Shown piece by piece: positions 33,865-43,224 of a stretch of DNA of 64,000 bases (position 1 is the first letter of the stretch; each line of letters opens with the position of its first letter). The stretch is taken from contig NZ_VULO01000002.1 of NCBI RefSeq assembly GCF_009696615.1, positions 62,001 through 126,000 of the forward strand. Reading direction: 5' to 3'. This DNA is from Scrofimicrobium canadense (GTDB lineage: Bacteria > Actinomycetota > Actinomycetes > Actinomycetales > Actinomycetaceae). A program made the translations under genes and the position numbers. The notes below the pieces were generated by a model, which worked only from the letters and a program-made list of their open reading frames with translations, was not told the origin of the DNA and did no database searches.

Positions 33865-35411
33865 GCTTCTGATCGAGTAGATGAGTGGGTCATCAGTCGC
33901 ATCAGCGACTCTTGAGTTGCTTCTTTTGTAGGAATATCCCCGGTTATTTCGCCTTCGAAAACGGTATATATACGGTCGGTGATTCCTAGAAGTTCCGGTA
34001 GCTCAGATGAAATCACGATGACGGCTTTTCCAGAGTCTGCCAGAGCTTGGATAAAGGTGTATATCTCGAACTTGGCGCCAACGTCGATTCCACGAGTAGG
34101 TTCATCCAAGATCAACACTTCAGGATCGGTAAACATCCATTTTGCAAGGACCACTTTTTGCTGGTTGCCACCGGAAAGTGTGTTGACTCCAACTTCGACA
34201 TTACTAGCTTTGATCCGCATGTCTTTGCGGTACACCTCTGATACCTGGCGGGCTTCATCAAGATTTAGCACTCCGGACCGCGTCACCTTGGTTGGTTTGG
34301 CAGAGATAATTGATTGATAAATTTTGTCGAGGAGATTCAACCCCAGCATTTTTCGGTCTTCTGGAAGATACGCAATACCATCGGCAATAGCTTCAGGAAC
34401 TGACTTAGCTGTAATCTCTTTGCCGTTGAGCTTGAGTGTGCCTGACTCCCACATGCCGTATGAGCGACCGAAGATGGACCGGGCCAACTCGGTGCGTCCT
34501 GCGCCCATGAGCCCAGCAAGTCCAACGATTTCTCCCCGCCGAACGTTGAGTGTGGATCCTTTACATACCCAGCGTTCGGTGGCTTGAGGATGTCGCACCC
34601 ACCAGTCTTCGACCTCGAACATAACATCACCGATGTCAGGTTGATGTTCAGGATAACGATCATCAAGAGGTCGCCCTACCATGTGACGGATGATTTCGTC
34701 CTCATCAATGCGACCGTTAGCAACATTCATATGGCCTACGGTCTTACCGTCGCGGATAATGGTGACGGCATCAGAGACTTCCGCTATTTCGTCGAGCTTG
34801 TGGGAAATCATAATCATTGTGACGCCACGTTCGCGCTGTTTGCGCATGAGATCTAGAAGGTGGGAAGACTCTTCTTCGTTGAGTGCTGATGTGGGCTCAT
34901 CAAGAATCAAGAGTTTCACATTTTTTGCCAGTGCTTTGGCGATTTCCACCAGTTGCTGCTTACCGACGCCAATGTCTTTGATAAGAGCATCGGGACTTTC
35001 ATCAAGTCCAACCTCATTCATGTACTTGATAGCTTCAGCGCGAGTCTCATACCAGTCGATAGCGCCTCCACGGCGAATTTCATTACCAAGAAACATATTC
35101 TCCGCAACGGACAATGTTGGGATAAGAGCCAATTCTTGGTGGATGATGACTATTCCATCGCGCTCGGAATCACGAATGGAGGAGAATTTACATTCTGATC
35201 CGTTGAAAGAAATACTCCCCTTATAGGTACCGTACGGGTGTACACCTGAGAGGACTTTCATGAGGGTTGATTTCCCAGCTCCGTTTTCGCCGCAAATCGC
35301 ATGAATCTCCTGTTTTCGCACCTCCATGGTCACATCATCAAGGGCCAAAACGCCTGGGAATGCCTTCGTGATGTGTTCCATCCTGAGGATGACAGGCATT
35401 TCATCTGTCAC
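33861..35411 (-). CDS. mmsA: Monosaccharide ABC transporter ATPase, two nucleotide-binding domains (MmsA/GguA-like)
   Basis: 516 residues in two ABC domains, as usual for sugar importers of the ribose/xylose class. First domain: Walker A GENGAGKST, signature VGKQQLVEIAKAL, Walker B LLILDEPTSALN. Second domain: degenerate Walker A GLMGAGRTE, signature LSGGNQQKVVLAKW and Walker B LILDEPTRGIDVGAK. The degenerate second P-loop is a normal family feature, not damage. It is the first gene of the transporter operon. The 234-base region upstream separates it from the ROK regulator and holds the candidate operator at 35551. Confidence 0.92.
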   Translation of the reverse strand: MTDEMPVILRMEHITKAFPGVLALDDVTMEVRKQEIHAICGENGAGKSTLMKVLSGVHPYGTYKGSISFNGSECKFSSIRDSERDGIVIIHQELALIPTLSVAENMFLGNEIRRGGAIDWYETRAEAIKYMNEVGLDESPDALIKDIGVGKQQLVEIAKALAKNVKLLILDEPTSALNEEESSHLLDLMRKQRERGVTMIMISHKLDEIAEVSDAVTIIRDGKTVGHMNVANGRIDEDEIIRHMVGRPLDDRYPEHQPDIGDVMFEVEDWWVRHPQATERWVCKGSTLNVRRGEIVGLAGLMGAGRTELARSIFGRSYGMWESGTLKLNGKEITAKSVPEAIADGIAYLPEDRKMLGLNLLDKIYQSIISAKPTKVTRSGVLNLDEARQVSEVYRKDMRIKASNVEVGVNTLSGGNQQKVVLAKWMFTDPEVLILDEPTRGIDVGAKFEIYTFIQALADSGKAVIVISSELPELLGITDRIYTVFEGEITGDIPTKEATQESLMRLMTHSSTRSEA

Positions 35412-35550
35412 TGAGAGCTCCTATCTGTCCTGCAAGACATATGCAAAGTTTCCCCGTTCAGTAGCCAGTCGAAGAGATAAATGCTAAACGTCACACCTTC
35501 GCGCCGACCGTCGTGAGCTTCTTCACCTTACATTGAGTCAGTCTAGGGGA

Positions 35551-35562
35551 CAAACGAGTTTG
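35551..35562. promoter_or_regulatory. Candidate ROK-type operator upstream of the sugar transporter
   Basis: Seen: CAAAC-GA-GTTTG, a perfect short dyad in the 234-base gap between the ROK regulator gene and the mmsA start. ROK repressors of the XylR type bind sites built on CAAAC/GTTTG-like half sites, so this is the best candidate for local control of the transporter. A second dyad, TGCGA-TTTGG-TCGCA on the minus strand, lies nearby at about 35586-35600. No clear -35/-10 pair was identified. Apart from these two dyads I see nothing else in the gap. Confidence 0.45.
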
Positions 35563-35645
35563 ATTACAACTAGTGGAACCATAATGCGACCAAATCGCAA
35601 TCTGTCTGTAACAAATAAACGATAAGGGGAGGATTCATTGCGCGG

Positions 35646-36875
35646 TTATGCGCGTGGGCTTGTCCACATCATTTGTGCGGCTAAGGCAACGCACCCCAGA
35701 ACTTCTGCGCGAGTACCCAAAGAAGTGATGGAAAAATCTACTGCAGCATCAACGGCAGGCAAGAGCCGTTGTCGGGCCGCTGGAACGACCAAATCCAAAT
35801 AGGAATCTCCAAGAGGGGAGAGCGGCCCGCCAATAACGACTGCATCTGGTGCCAACACGTTGATGTGGGTAGACAGTGAGCGTCCTAAGGCGCCGCCCGC
35901 ATCAGTGAGCATACGCGAAACAACAACGTCACCCTCATTGGCTGCTGTAAGAATACTGTCAGTATTATGCTTTTTCCCTGGTCGGATACGGTCAAGGTTT
36001 GCCACAAGGGCCCTCAGCGAAGCAATTGTCTCAAGGCAGCCACGATTGCCGCAGTAGCACACCTCTCCCGCTTCAGAAAACTGAGTATGGCCAATTTCTC
36101 CGGTGAGTCCCGTGGACGAAGAATATATGCGAGGGCCGTCAATCGCAGTTGAGGAAGTAGGGGAGGAAAAGTTCTGCACCAAACCAAGCCCAATGCCAGA
36201 GGCAACTTTAACGTAGATTAAATTACGTGCTGAGGGATAATCTCCGCACACGATTTGGGCTAATGCACCCACATTTGCGTCGTTTTCTAGATGGACGTCG
36301 ATTCCTAGATAGTCCTGGGCCATCGCCCTTAAATCTCGGCCAGCCCAGGTATGAAAGACAGTGTCTTGCACAATCGAATAATCGGAAGAACGAATCGATG
36401 CTGGAAGGGCAATAATGCAGCTTGCGATACTCTCTTTTGCTATTCCAGAAGTTTTGAGTAGGTCTTGCAATACCGACTCGACATGCGGGAACGTCTCTTC
36501 AGGGGAGTGGTTTTCGGGGAGTCGTGAGTCATGTGTTGCCAATTCTTTGCGGGCTGAATCGGTCAATGACATGGTGAGGTGGGTTCTGCCGATATCTATT
36601 CCCAATAAAAATTGGTTAGTGGGCAGCAAGGCCACCTTTGTTGCCCTACGGCCACCGACGACGGCAGCCTCAGTGCTTACTGTCCCAGCGGCTGCAAGTT
36701 TGCGGACGATATTTGAGACAGTTCCGCCAGATAGTCCAGTGAGTCGAGCAAGATCGCTTTGCGTATGGGGACCCTCTACTGCCAATACTTCGAGAATGCG
36801 ATGAGAATTGAGCTCACGCAAAGCCTGCTGAGATCCGGGGCGCCGTTGTCCTTTTACTTTTTGTCGCTGAGCCAT
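35646..36875 (-). CDS. ROK-family transcriptional regulator (XylR/NagC type)
   Basis: About 409 residues: an N-terminal winged helix-turn-helix (TQSDLARLTGLSGGTVSNIVRKL, landmarks TQSDLARLTGLSG and TVSNIVRKL) and a C-terminal ROK sugar-kinase-like domain. The domain has LLGIDIGRTHL, LENDANVGAL, GLTGEIGHT and the zinc site CYCGNRGCLE. It should sense a sugar and repress target genes. Located directly upstream of the mmsAB-chvE operon on the same strand, so that importer is its probable target. ATG 36875 was chosen; GTG 36878 adds one residue. Confidence 0.9.
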   Translation of the reverse strand: MAQRQKVKGQRRPGSQQALRELNSHRILEVLAVEGPHTQSDLARLTGLSGGTVSNIVRKLAAAGTVSTEAAVVGGRRATKVALLPTNQFLLGIDIGRTHLTMSLTDSARKELATHDSRLPENHSPEETFPHVESVLQDLLKTSGIAKESIASCIIALPASIRSSDYSIVQDTVFHTWAGRDLRAMAQDYLGIDVHLENDANVGALAQIVCGDYPSARNLIYVKVASGIGLGLVQNFSSPTSSTAIDGPRIYSSSTGLTGEIGHTQFSEAGEVCYCGNRGCLETIASLRALVANLDRIRPGKKHNTDSILTAANEGDVVVSRMLTDAGGALGRSLSTHINVLAPDAVVIGGPLSPLGDSYLDLVVPAARQRLLPAVDAAVDFSITSLGTRAEVLGCVALAAQMMWTSPRA

Positions 36876-36975
36876 CACGAAGTCTTCCGCCGAGCCTTTT
36901 CATTAAGTAATAAAGGCAGTCTACCGGAGCGAGCTAGGAAAAAGTAACCATCTTCAGGATCTCAGTGATGGAGGA

Positions 36976-37413
36976 TCAGGAAGTGTGAGTGGTGCAAGAG
37001 AACATTAGAGACTGCGCTTCGACTAGTGATCCATACGCAGCTACTAGCGATATGTGGGGGGACTCAACGGCTACAACGGCAACCCAAGAAGGAATATTCA
37101 GCTGCTGGGACACGGCAACATTCCATTCAACTATTGACTGGCCAACAGACACGCGCTGTCCCTTCGACGCCAGCACGGTAAAAGCGGGACAGGTAGCTGA
37201 GTTGACGCCGATATGCACCAAGATTCCTGAGATGACAAATGCATGTGGAAAAAGTGCATCGATCCGCCCATTGGCAGGTGCCGAAACCACTTGAATGTTG
37301 TCGTCGATTGGCAGTAGGGCTACACCATCACCAAGCATCTTTTCAGCAAAAACCCGATCAGGAATTTGTGAAAGAGGGTGTAGCGTCCCAGATAGGGGCG
37401 CATACACCTCCAT
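36976..37413 (-). CDS. Glucose-family PTS EIIA component, stand-alone
   Basis: 145 residues of the PTS EIIA-Glc family. The N-terminus reads VYAPLSGTLHPLSQIPDRVFAEKMLGDGVALLP (landmarks VYAPLSGTL and FAEKMLGDGVALLP), and the active-site region is FPHAFVISG then VHIGVNSA. Both histidines, His of PHAF and the phosphorylated His of VHIG, are kept, so phosphoryl transfer from HPr is expected. Its start overlaps the EIIB stop by one base. The C-terminus diverges from E. coli Crr. No EIIC gene is adjacent, so it must act with a membrane EIIC encoded elsewhere. Confidence 0.88.
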   Translation of the reverse strand: MEVYAPLSGTLHPLSQIPDRVFAEKMLGDGVALLPIDDNIQVVSAPANGRIDALFPHAFVISGILVHIGVNSATCPAFTVLASKGQRVSVGQSIVEWNVAVSQQLNIPSWVAVVAVESPHISLVAAYGSLVEAQSLMFSCTTHTS

Positions 37414-37643
37414 CAGCGCAGTGAATTCACCGATTTAGCGACCTGGTCTGCAGTTGGTCCGACGACCACCTGCACAATGTCATCCACCTGAACGACACCA
37501 AAAGCGCCAGCTTCTTTGAGGATAACTTCGTCGACTAAATCAGGCTGCGCAACTTCTACCCGTAGCCTAGTGATGCACGCCTCTAGCTCAGAGACGTTAT
37601 CCGCGCCGCCTAGGCCTTTGAGTATGAGTTCCGGTGTGGTCAT
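37413..37643 (-). CDS. Glucose-family PTS EIIB component, stand-alone
   Basis: 76 residues of the EIIB (GPTS) domain. GLGGADNVSELEACITRLRVEV (landmarks GGADNVSELEACITRLR) carries the phosphorylated cysteine in EACITRLR. ATG 37643 has GGGAG upstream. It passes phosphate from EIIA to a sugar on EIIC. Encoded immediately before EIIA with overlapping stop and start codons. Glucose, N-acetylglucosamine or maltose-type specificity cannot be told without the EIIC. Confidence 0.9.
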   Translation of the reverse strand: MTTPELILKGLGGADNVSELEACITRLRVEVAQPDLVDEVILKEAGAFGVVQVDDIVQVVVGPTADQVAKSVNSLR

Positions 37644-37723
37644 CGTGGCTCCCTGCGGTACTTGGACTTAACATCCAAGCTAACACGGATGCCGCCAATT
37701 ATTGCCGTGAGACTGGACACGGC

Positions 37724-40282
37724 TTAGCCGCGTGAGTCACATTCTTGTGCCTGTACCATACGTCGGGTGTCAGCTTGGGCTTCGACCATGAGTCGACGTA
37801 ATGACGACGATACGCCTTCATGATTGTCCAACCAGGTTTGGGCTATTTGCGGGATATCATATTCGGTGAGGTAGCCAGCCAGTGGCACGGGGAACATCGA
37901 TTCAATGATGCCCGAGGCAATATGGAAGGTGTGCTGGTCCCACACGCGCACCGCCTCGTCGAAAAATCTGTCGATGAACTGAGCGTATAGAGCTGGTTGT
38001 GTTGCTGCGTGAGCCCAGAAGCCTGACACAAGTGCCCAACGAGTGTCATTGGGGACCGAAACGTCGTGGAGAATGGTGTTCCATGTTTCTTCACGAATCT
38101 CTGTTGAATTAATGGAAGCATGAGCTTGTCGGGAGCGCTGCTCACCCGTCATAGTATTGTCCTGAGCGTGCAGGCGTTTGATGTCATCGTCTCCCGCGAG
38201 ACCGCCACGCACAAGGGCACAAAGAAGATCCCATTTAAGATCAGTATCGATGTCCAAGCCGAATAGAGGAACGGTTCCTTCGTAGAGACCCTTGACTGTC
38301 TCAAATTGACTCGGGGATTGAGCCAAGGAAGCTAATGATTTTACTAAGAGGCGCTGCTGGTCACTTTCAGCTGGAGCTGTTTTTGCCAAGAGTTCGATGC
38401 CGGAAGCAGTGCTTTCTAAACGCCATCCCCGATCATTAGGTGCGGCGTAGCATTTAGCAGCTCGGTTGATTTGATTGAGAAGACCCGTGACAGTGGCAAC
38501 GGATTTCTCAGTGGGGAGTGCCGCGATTGCCAACTGGATGAACTTGGTTGCAGAAAGCTCCGCGTCACGCGTCATATCCCACGCAGCAGAAAGAATAATT
38601 CTGCGGGTGAGTGGGTCAGTGAACTGAGAAATGTTTTCAACCGCGAAAGCTAGAGATTCTGAATCAAGTCGAATCTTTGCGTAGGCGAGGTCTTCATCGT
38701 TCACCAATAGCAACGCGGGTCGAGGCTGCCCCGTCAGGTCGGTCACTACAGTTCGTTCACCGTCAACGTCCAGTTCAGTCGAAAAGACCCTAGTGACAGT
38801 TCCATCGACCAGATCATAGCCTCCGACCTTTAGACGATGTGGACGAAGGGACGCGCCCGGTGAAAATGCCTCTTGGATGACAGCGAACTCCTGGATACGG
38901 CCGTCCTCCGAGAGGAGAATGTCTGGACGCAAGACCGTGACACCGGACTCCTCCAGCCAGACCTGCGACCAGCGCGAAAGGTCTCGCCCAGATGTGGCCT
39001 CTAGTTCACCTAAAAGATCAGCCAACGTTGCGTTACCAAATGCGTGCTTTTTCAGATAGGAGTTGATCCCTGAGAGGAAGTTGTCTCTTCCCACGTAGCT
39101 AACGAGCTGGCGGAGGACGGCCGCACCTTTTGCATAGGTGATGCCATCGAAATTGACTTCGACATCCTCTAAATCACGTATTTCAGCTTTTATTGGGTGT
39201 GTTGTGGGGAGCTGATCGTTATCGAGTCCCCACTCTTTGCGTTGCAGGAAGCCGATCCAAGCATCCTTGAACTCTGTAGCTTCAGATGCAGCAAAATGTG
39301 ACATAAACTCTGCGAAAGACTCATTAAGCCACAGATCATCCCACCACTGCATGGTCACCAAATCGCCAAACCACATGTGGGCCAGCTCATGCAAGATGGT
39401 GTTTGATAGAGCCTCACGTTGCCAGGCTGTTGGCTTTGAACGGAAAACGTACTGATCGCGGAATGTTATGCATCCAGCATTTTCCATAGCACCCGCGTTG
39501 TATTCGGGGACGAAAATTTGATCGTACTTCCCAAATGGGTAGGGGATTCCGTAGGACTTTTCAAAGAAAGCGAACCCTGCTTTCGTAATATCGAAAACAA
39601 AATCAGGGTCTAAGTACTCGGCAAGGGACTGACGGCAGTACACTCCCATGGGAATTTCTCTACCCTCAGCATCGGTGTATGAACTGGTCACTCCGTAGTA
39701 TGGTCCTGCGACAATTGCTGTGATGTATGTGGAGATGACCGGTGAAGGAGCAAATTCGAAGCGAAGTCCTTCATCTACGGAAATGGGTTCTGGCGTGGGA
39801 GAATTCGAGAACACTGTCCATTCTGGTGGTGTAGTCACCGTAAATTGGAAAGTGGCTTTGAGGTCGGGCTGCTCAAAAGTTGCAAAAACCCGCCTGGCAT
39901 CAGGAACTTCAAACTGCGAGTAGCAGTAGCGTTTTCCGTCTGCGGGGTCGGTAAATGCGTGGAGGCCCTCCCCAGTATGCATGTAGAGGCAGTCGGCGTT
40001 CACAATAAGCGTGTTTTCCTCCGCCAAGGGGCCAATCTCAATCCGATTGTCTTGGTAGGCGTCGACGGGGATTTCAACTCCATTGAGTTCGATCCGATGG
40101 ACCTGATCGGCTACGAGGTCCACGAACGTGTGGGCTCCAGCAGTGCCGGTAAAGGCAATCGTTGTGTTCGAGGCGAATGTTGTCTCGCCTTTGGTCAAGT
40201 CAAGTTGCACGGCGTAGCTAGTGGGTTGCACTAGGGCAGCACGTTCAACTGCTTCTTGACGTGTCAGGTTTAAACCAGGCAT
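37724..40282 (-). CDS. pepN: Aminopeptidase N (M1 family zinc peptidase)
   Basis: 852 residues, normal for actinobacterial M1 aminopeptidases. The exopeptidase motif GAMENAG and the zinc site HELAHMWFGD with downstream LNESFAEF (third ligand Glu) are intact. An N-terminal beta-domain begins LNLTRQEAVERA, and a long C-terminal helical domain follows. It removes N-terminal residues from peptides in the cytoplasm. I chose ATG 40282 (MPGLNLT; weak GAGAAG upstream) over TTG 40294, which has no ribosome site. It lies 48 bases downstream of the M13 peptidase gene on the same strand, a two-gene peptide-utilisation operon. Confidence 0.95.
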   Translation of the reverse strand: MPGLNLTRQEAVERAALVQPTSYAVQLDLTKGETTFASNTTIAFTGTAGAHTFVDLVADQVHRIELNGVEIPVDAYQDNRIEIGPLAEENTLIVNADCLYMHTGEGLHAFTDPADGKRYCYSQFEVPDARRVFATFEQPDLKATFQFTVTTPPEWTVFSNSPTPEPISVDEGLRFEFAPSPVISTYITAIVAGPYYGVTSSYTDAEGREIPMGVYCRQSLAEYLDPDFVFDITKAGFAFFEKSYGIPYPFGKYDQIFVPEYNAGAMENAGCITFRDQYVFRSKPTAWQREALSNTILHELAHMWFGDLVTMQWWDDLWLNESFAEFMSHFAASEATEFKDAWIGFLQRKEWGLDNDQLPTTHPIKAEIRDLEDVEVNFDGITYAKGAAVLRQLVSYVGRDNFLSGINSYLKKHAFGNATLADLLGELEATSGRDLSRWSQVWLEESGVTVLRPDILLSEDGRIQEFAVIQEAFSPGASLRPHRLKVGGYDLVDGTVTRVFSTELDVDGERTVVTDLTGQPRPALLLVNDEDLAYAKIRLDSESLAFAVENISQFTDPLTRRIILSAAWDMTRDAELSATKFIQLAIAALPTEKSVATVTGLLNQINRAAKCYAAPNDRGWRLESTASGIELLAKTAPAESDQQRLLVKSLASLAQSPSQFETVKGLYEGTVPLFGLDIDTDLKWDLLCALVRGGLAGDDDIKRLHAQDNTMTGEQRSRQAHASINSTEIREETWNTILHDVSVPNDTRWALVSGFWAHAATQPALYAQFIDRFFDEAVRVWDQHTFHIASGIIESMFPVPLAGYLTEYDIPQIAQTWLDNHEGVSSSLRRLMVEAQADTRRMVQAQECDSRG

Positions 40283-40330
40283 TTCTTCTCGCAATCAATC
40301 TAGGTCGTCGCGCGTCAATACTACTGCCAT

Positions 40331-42325
40331 TTACCAGATGTGGACGCGTTGGGACGGCTCAATCCACAAACCGTCACCTTTGCGTACATTCATGTATGTA
40401 GCAAATTCATCGAAATTTGCAAGGACACCGTTGCATCGGAACTCGGCGGGGGAGTGCGGGTCGACTGCCAGAAGTTGAACGGCATATTCATTACGTGACT
40501 TGCTTTGCCATATGCGTGCCCAGGACATAAAGAACCGTTCAGGGCCGGTTAAACCGTCAATCTCAGGAGTCTCTGCAGGGGAGGCGATCCCTTGTTTTTT
40601 CAAGGCCTTTTCCCATGCTTTCCAAGCAATTGTCAGGCCACCTAAGTCTCCAATGTTCTCGCCAATAGTAAGGGCCCCGTTAACTTTATGAGAGTCTGGA
40701 AGCGCTGCAGGGGAATACGCATCATACTGTGCGATCAGGGCCTTGGTTCGTTGCGTAAACTCCGCACGGTCCTCATCTGTCCACCAATTGCGCATTTCAC
40801 CGTTGGCGTCAAACTGTGAACCTTGGTCGTCAAATCCGTGGCCAATCTCATGTCCGATGACCGCGCCGATTCCTGCGTAGTTCACCGCGTCGTCTGCATC
40901 GGGATTGAAGAATGGAGCTCGAAGAATAGCTGCTGGAAAGACTATCTCGTTAGACAGGGGATTGTAGTAGGCATTGACTGTCTGGGGAGTCATATGCCAC
41001 TCTTCGGGGTCAACTGGTGATCCAAGTTTGCCAAGTTCGAAAGCAGTCTCGAATGACTGAGCTTCAGCGATATTCTCCAAAAGACTGCGTTGCGTACTAA
41101 TGTCAAGCTGAGAGTAGTCCCGCCATTGTGAGGGGTATGCGATGCGAGGAGTGAATCCGCTGAGTTTCTCTAAAGCTTGCTCACGTGTTGCCTCTCCCAT
41201 CCAATCGAGTGCACTGATGGAATCGCGGTAGGCTTCGATAAGATTACTGACGAGCTCTTCTACCTGTTGTTTGTATTCCGAAGGGAAGTGGCGATTGACG
41301 TAGAGGCGTCCCAGTGCATCGCCGAGGAGTCCTTCGACTAGAGAAAGTGCTCTTTTCCAGCGTGGGCGAATTTCTTCGGTGCCAGCGAGCGTTTTTGAAT
41401 ACATCTCAAAGTTTTCGTTGACAAAGGATGATGAGAGGTAGGGAGCAGCAAACCCTATAGTTTTTCTCAGCAGCCATTTTTGTAGAATAGGCACATCAGT
41501 AGTAGCCCATAGCTTACTGGCTGCAGCGAGATAATCGACCTGCCCGATACTCAATGCGCCCGTTTTGCTAGTGTCTAACCCGAGAGCATCAGCCCAAATT
41601 TGCCAGTCAAAACCAGGATTCTCCTTAATAACCTCATCCCAGCTACGGGGGTTATTCTGTGCTGCGACATCTCGCATAGCGACAATGTCCCAATGCAAGG
41701 AGGCGAGAGTTTTCTCAAAGCCGAGAACATCCGAAGCGGATTTTTCAGGATCGGCAATGCGGGCGAGTGAAAAAATAGTTGCGATGTATTGCTGATAACG
41801 CTGAACAATCGGTGCGTATTGGGAGTCACGATAATAGGACTCATCTGGGAGACCGAGTCCTGCCTGCCCGATGTAGAGTTGGTAACGATCGGAATCGTTC
41901 ATATCCGTTGAGACGTCAAAGGCAAAGAATGGCGAAATTCCGAGTTTCCCTAGTTTTCCTACTGCTTCCGCCAACTCTCCATGAGAAGAAGCATTGACAA
42001 TTGTTTCAATGAACGGTTGGAGTGGTGTTGCCCCTAGTTCTTCAATGTGGGATTCATCCATGAACTGGCTGTAAATTATGGCGATCTTCTCAGCGTCGGC
42101 ATCGTCAACGAGACCTTTAACGGCATCCTCAACAATGGTGCGACACTGTACTTCGCTGAGATCTCGTAACTGGTAAAACGCCCCATCAGTGGGTCTATCA
42201 GCTGGGATTACGTGACGGTCAATCCAGGCACCGTTGCAATAGCGGTAAAAGTCATCTTGTGGCCGGACCGACGTATCCATGTCTGCTGGGGCAAGTACAT
42301 GGGCAAGAAGTTCATTGTGAGTCAT
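40331..42325 (-). CDS. pepO: M13 family zinc metallopeptidase (neprilysin/PepO-like)
   Basis: 664 residues. Zinc motif VIGHEIGHGFDDQG, the third ligand in ENIGDLGG, the substrate-binding NAYYNPLSNEIVFPA and the C-terminal ending SQRVHIW are all typical of bacterial M13 endopeptidases. No signal peptide is seen (N-terminus MTHNELLAHVLAPADMD), so it should act inside the cell on oligopeptides. First gene of a unit with pepN. Confidence 0.93.
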   Translation of the reverse strand: MTHNELLAHVLAPADMDTSVRPQDDFYRYCNGAWIDRHVIPADRPTDGAFYQLRDLSEVQCRTIVEDAVKGLVDDADAEKIAIIYSQFMDESHIEELGATPLQPFIETIVNASSHGELAEAVGKLGKLGISPFFAFDVSTDMNDSDRYQLYIGQAGLGLPDESYYRDSQYAPIVQRYQQYIATIFSLARIADPEKSASDVLGFEKTLASLHWDIVAMRDVAAQNNPRSWDEVIKENPGFDWQIWADALGLDTSKTGALSIGQVDYLAAASKLWATTDVPILQKWLLRKTIGFAAPYLSSSFVNENFEMYSKTLAGTEEIRPRWKRALSLVEGLLGDALGRLYVNRHFPSEYKQQVEELVSNLIEAYRDSISALDWMGEATREQALEKLSGFTPRIAYPSQWRDYSQLDISTQRSLLENIAEAQSFETAFELGKLGSPVDPEEWHMTPQTVNAYYNPLSNEIVFPAAILRAPFFNPDADDAVNYAGIGAVIGHEIGHGFDDQGSQFDANGEMRNWWTDEDRAEFTQRTKALIAQYDAYSPAALPDSHKVNGALTIGENIGDLGGLTIAWKAWEKALKKQGIASPAETPEIDGLTGPERFFMSWARIWQSKSRNEYAVQLLAVDPHSPAEFRCNGVLANFDEFATYMNVRKGDGLWIEPSQRVHIW

Positions 42326-42490
42326 GAATACGATCCTAGTGGTCTTAGGGAAGTCTTATTTCCCAGGGATTTCTCAGGTTAGTTTGAGGGAATAGTCAAG
42401 ACAGCCTTCTAGAGTAGATATCGAGCAAAGGGGAGCGTGACTATTAAGCGCCTGACGCGTTTCCCGCTCGCACTGTGTTGATGGGATGGG

Positions 42491-42512
42491 CGGCCCCGCG
42501 AAAGCGGGGCCG
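42491..42512 (+). terminator. GC-rich hairpin with T-rich tail, plus-strand terminator
   Basis: Seen: CGGCCCCGC, loop GAAA, GCGGGGCCG, then TTTCCCTTTTT. This is a textbook intrinsic terminator for plus-strand transcription. The only transcripts that could reach it would start in the roughly 165 bases between the pepO start (minus strand) and the hairpin, where no recognised gene exists. On the minus strand it lies 61 bases past the ssb stop but has no T-tail there. It may end both. Confidence 0.85.
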
Positions 42513-42573
42513 TTTCCCTTTTTATATTTGATTGCAGTTGGATCAGTGCGATGAAGGACTCCTTCTGGATCGA

Positions 42574-42960
42574 TTAGAACTCGCCCATTTCGTCTGTGAG
42601 TACTGGACCAGTGGTTTGAACCTGGCTGCGTTTGGGAGAAACCCCCAGAAAGCGTGGGGATCGAATAACGTGCTTTGATCCTGTGCCACCGTCGCGGCGT
42701 TGATAGGTTTCCACAATGAGAGTTCCCTCTACGCTGACTCTGTCACCTTGATGGACAACCTCTGCCAGGTACTGGGCATCTTTTTCCCAAAAGGTTGCAC
42801 TGACCCACAGCGGGGAGCCTATATCGCTCCATTCGCCTGTATCACGATTGCGTTGCGACGCTGTGGCATTAATCCTTAACTCTAAGACAGCCTGCTGCTT
42901 TCCCGTCCATCGTAAAACCGGTTCTGCTATCGCTCCGGTCACTATCGCTCTCAGACTCAC
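42574..42960 (-). CDS. Short single-stranded DNA-binding protein (SSB-like)
   Basis: 128 residues with an OB-fold of the SSB family: IVTGAIAEPVLRWT, LRINATASQR, WVSATFWEKDAQYL and GDRVSVEGTLIVETY. It is shorter than the main actinobacterial SSB (usually 160-200 residues), lacking the long glycine-rich linker. The C-terminal tip is DEMGEF rather than DDDIPF, still acidic and ending in Phe. It is not next to rpsF/rpsR, so it is probably a second, specialised SSB. GTG 42960 has AGGAGG five bases upstream. Confidence 0.88.
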   Translation of the reverse strand: MSLRAIVTGAIAEPVLRWTGKQQAVLELRINATASQRNRDTGEWSDIGSPLWVSATFWEKDAQYLAEVVHQGDRVSVEGTLIVETYQRRDGGTGSKHVIRSPRFLGVSPKRSQVQTTGPVLTDEMGEF

Positions 42961-43035
42961 AAAATCCTCCTTTTCCGCCCCTGCTTATATTCAGTGTAAG
43001 TGTGGGCTACGACAAATGAAATGGTTGGGATAGCT

Positions 43036-43155
43036 ATGCCGAATGTGTATAGGGAGAATAGCCAAAATAGTGGGTCACGTCGCCGCAAAAACCCTGGCAG
43101 TAAAGGTCATTCCCCCAATGAATATCAACCTTGGTTCAGTATTATGACTCTGTAA
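43036..43155 (+). CDS. Possible 39-residue small protein (doubtful)
   Basis: A short open frame in the ssb-ileS intergenic region, starting MPNVYRENSQNSGSRRRKNP, with GGGA seven bases upstream. It is basic and hydrophilic, with no recognisable family. It lies upstream of the presumed ileS promoter (TAAACT at 43213-43218). I list it only because no other gene explains this stretch; it could easily be chance. Confidence 0.2.
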   Translation: MPNVYRENSQNSGSRRRKNPGSKGHSPNEYQPWFSIMTL

Positions 43156-43224
43156 TGCGCAGTAGGGGAGGAAGGAACATATTTTGATGAGGCCGCTGTC
43201 GTCCAACAATGCTAAACTTGCTGC

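Noticed and set aside
33861-35411. Degenerate second Walker A in MmsA as a sign of damage
   Set aside because: Loss of lysine in the second domain is normal for sugar importer ATPases of this class, unlike the single-domain ATPase at 30.4 kb.
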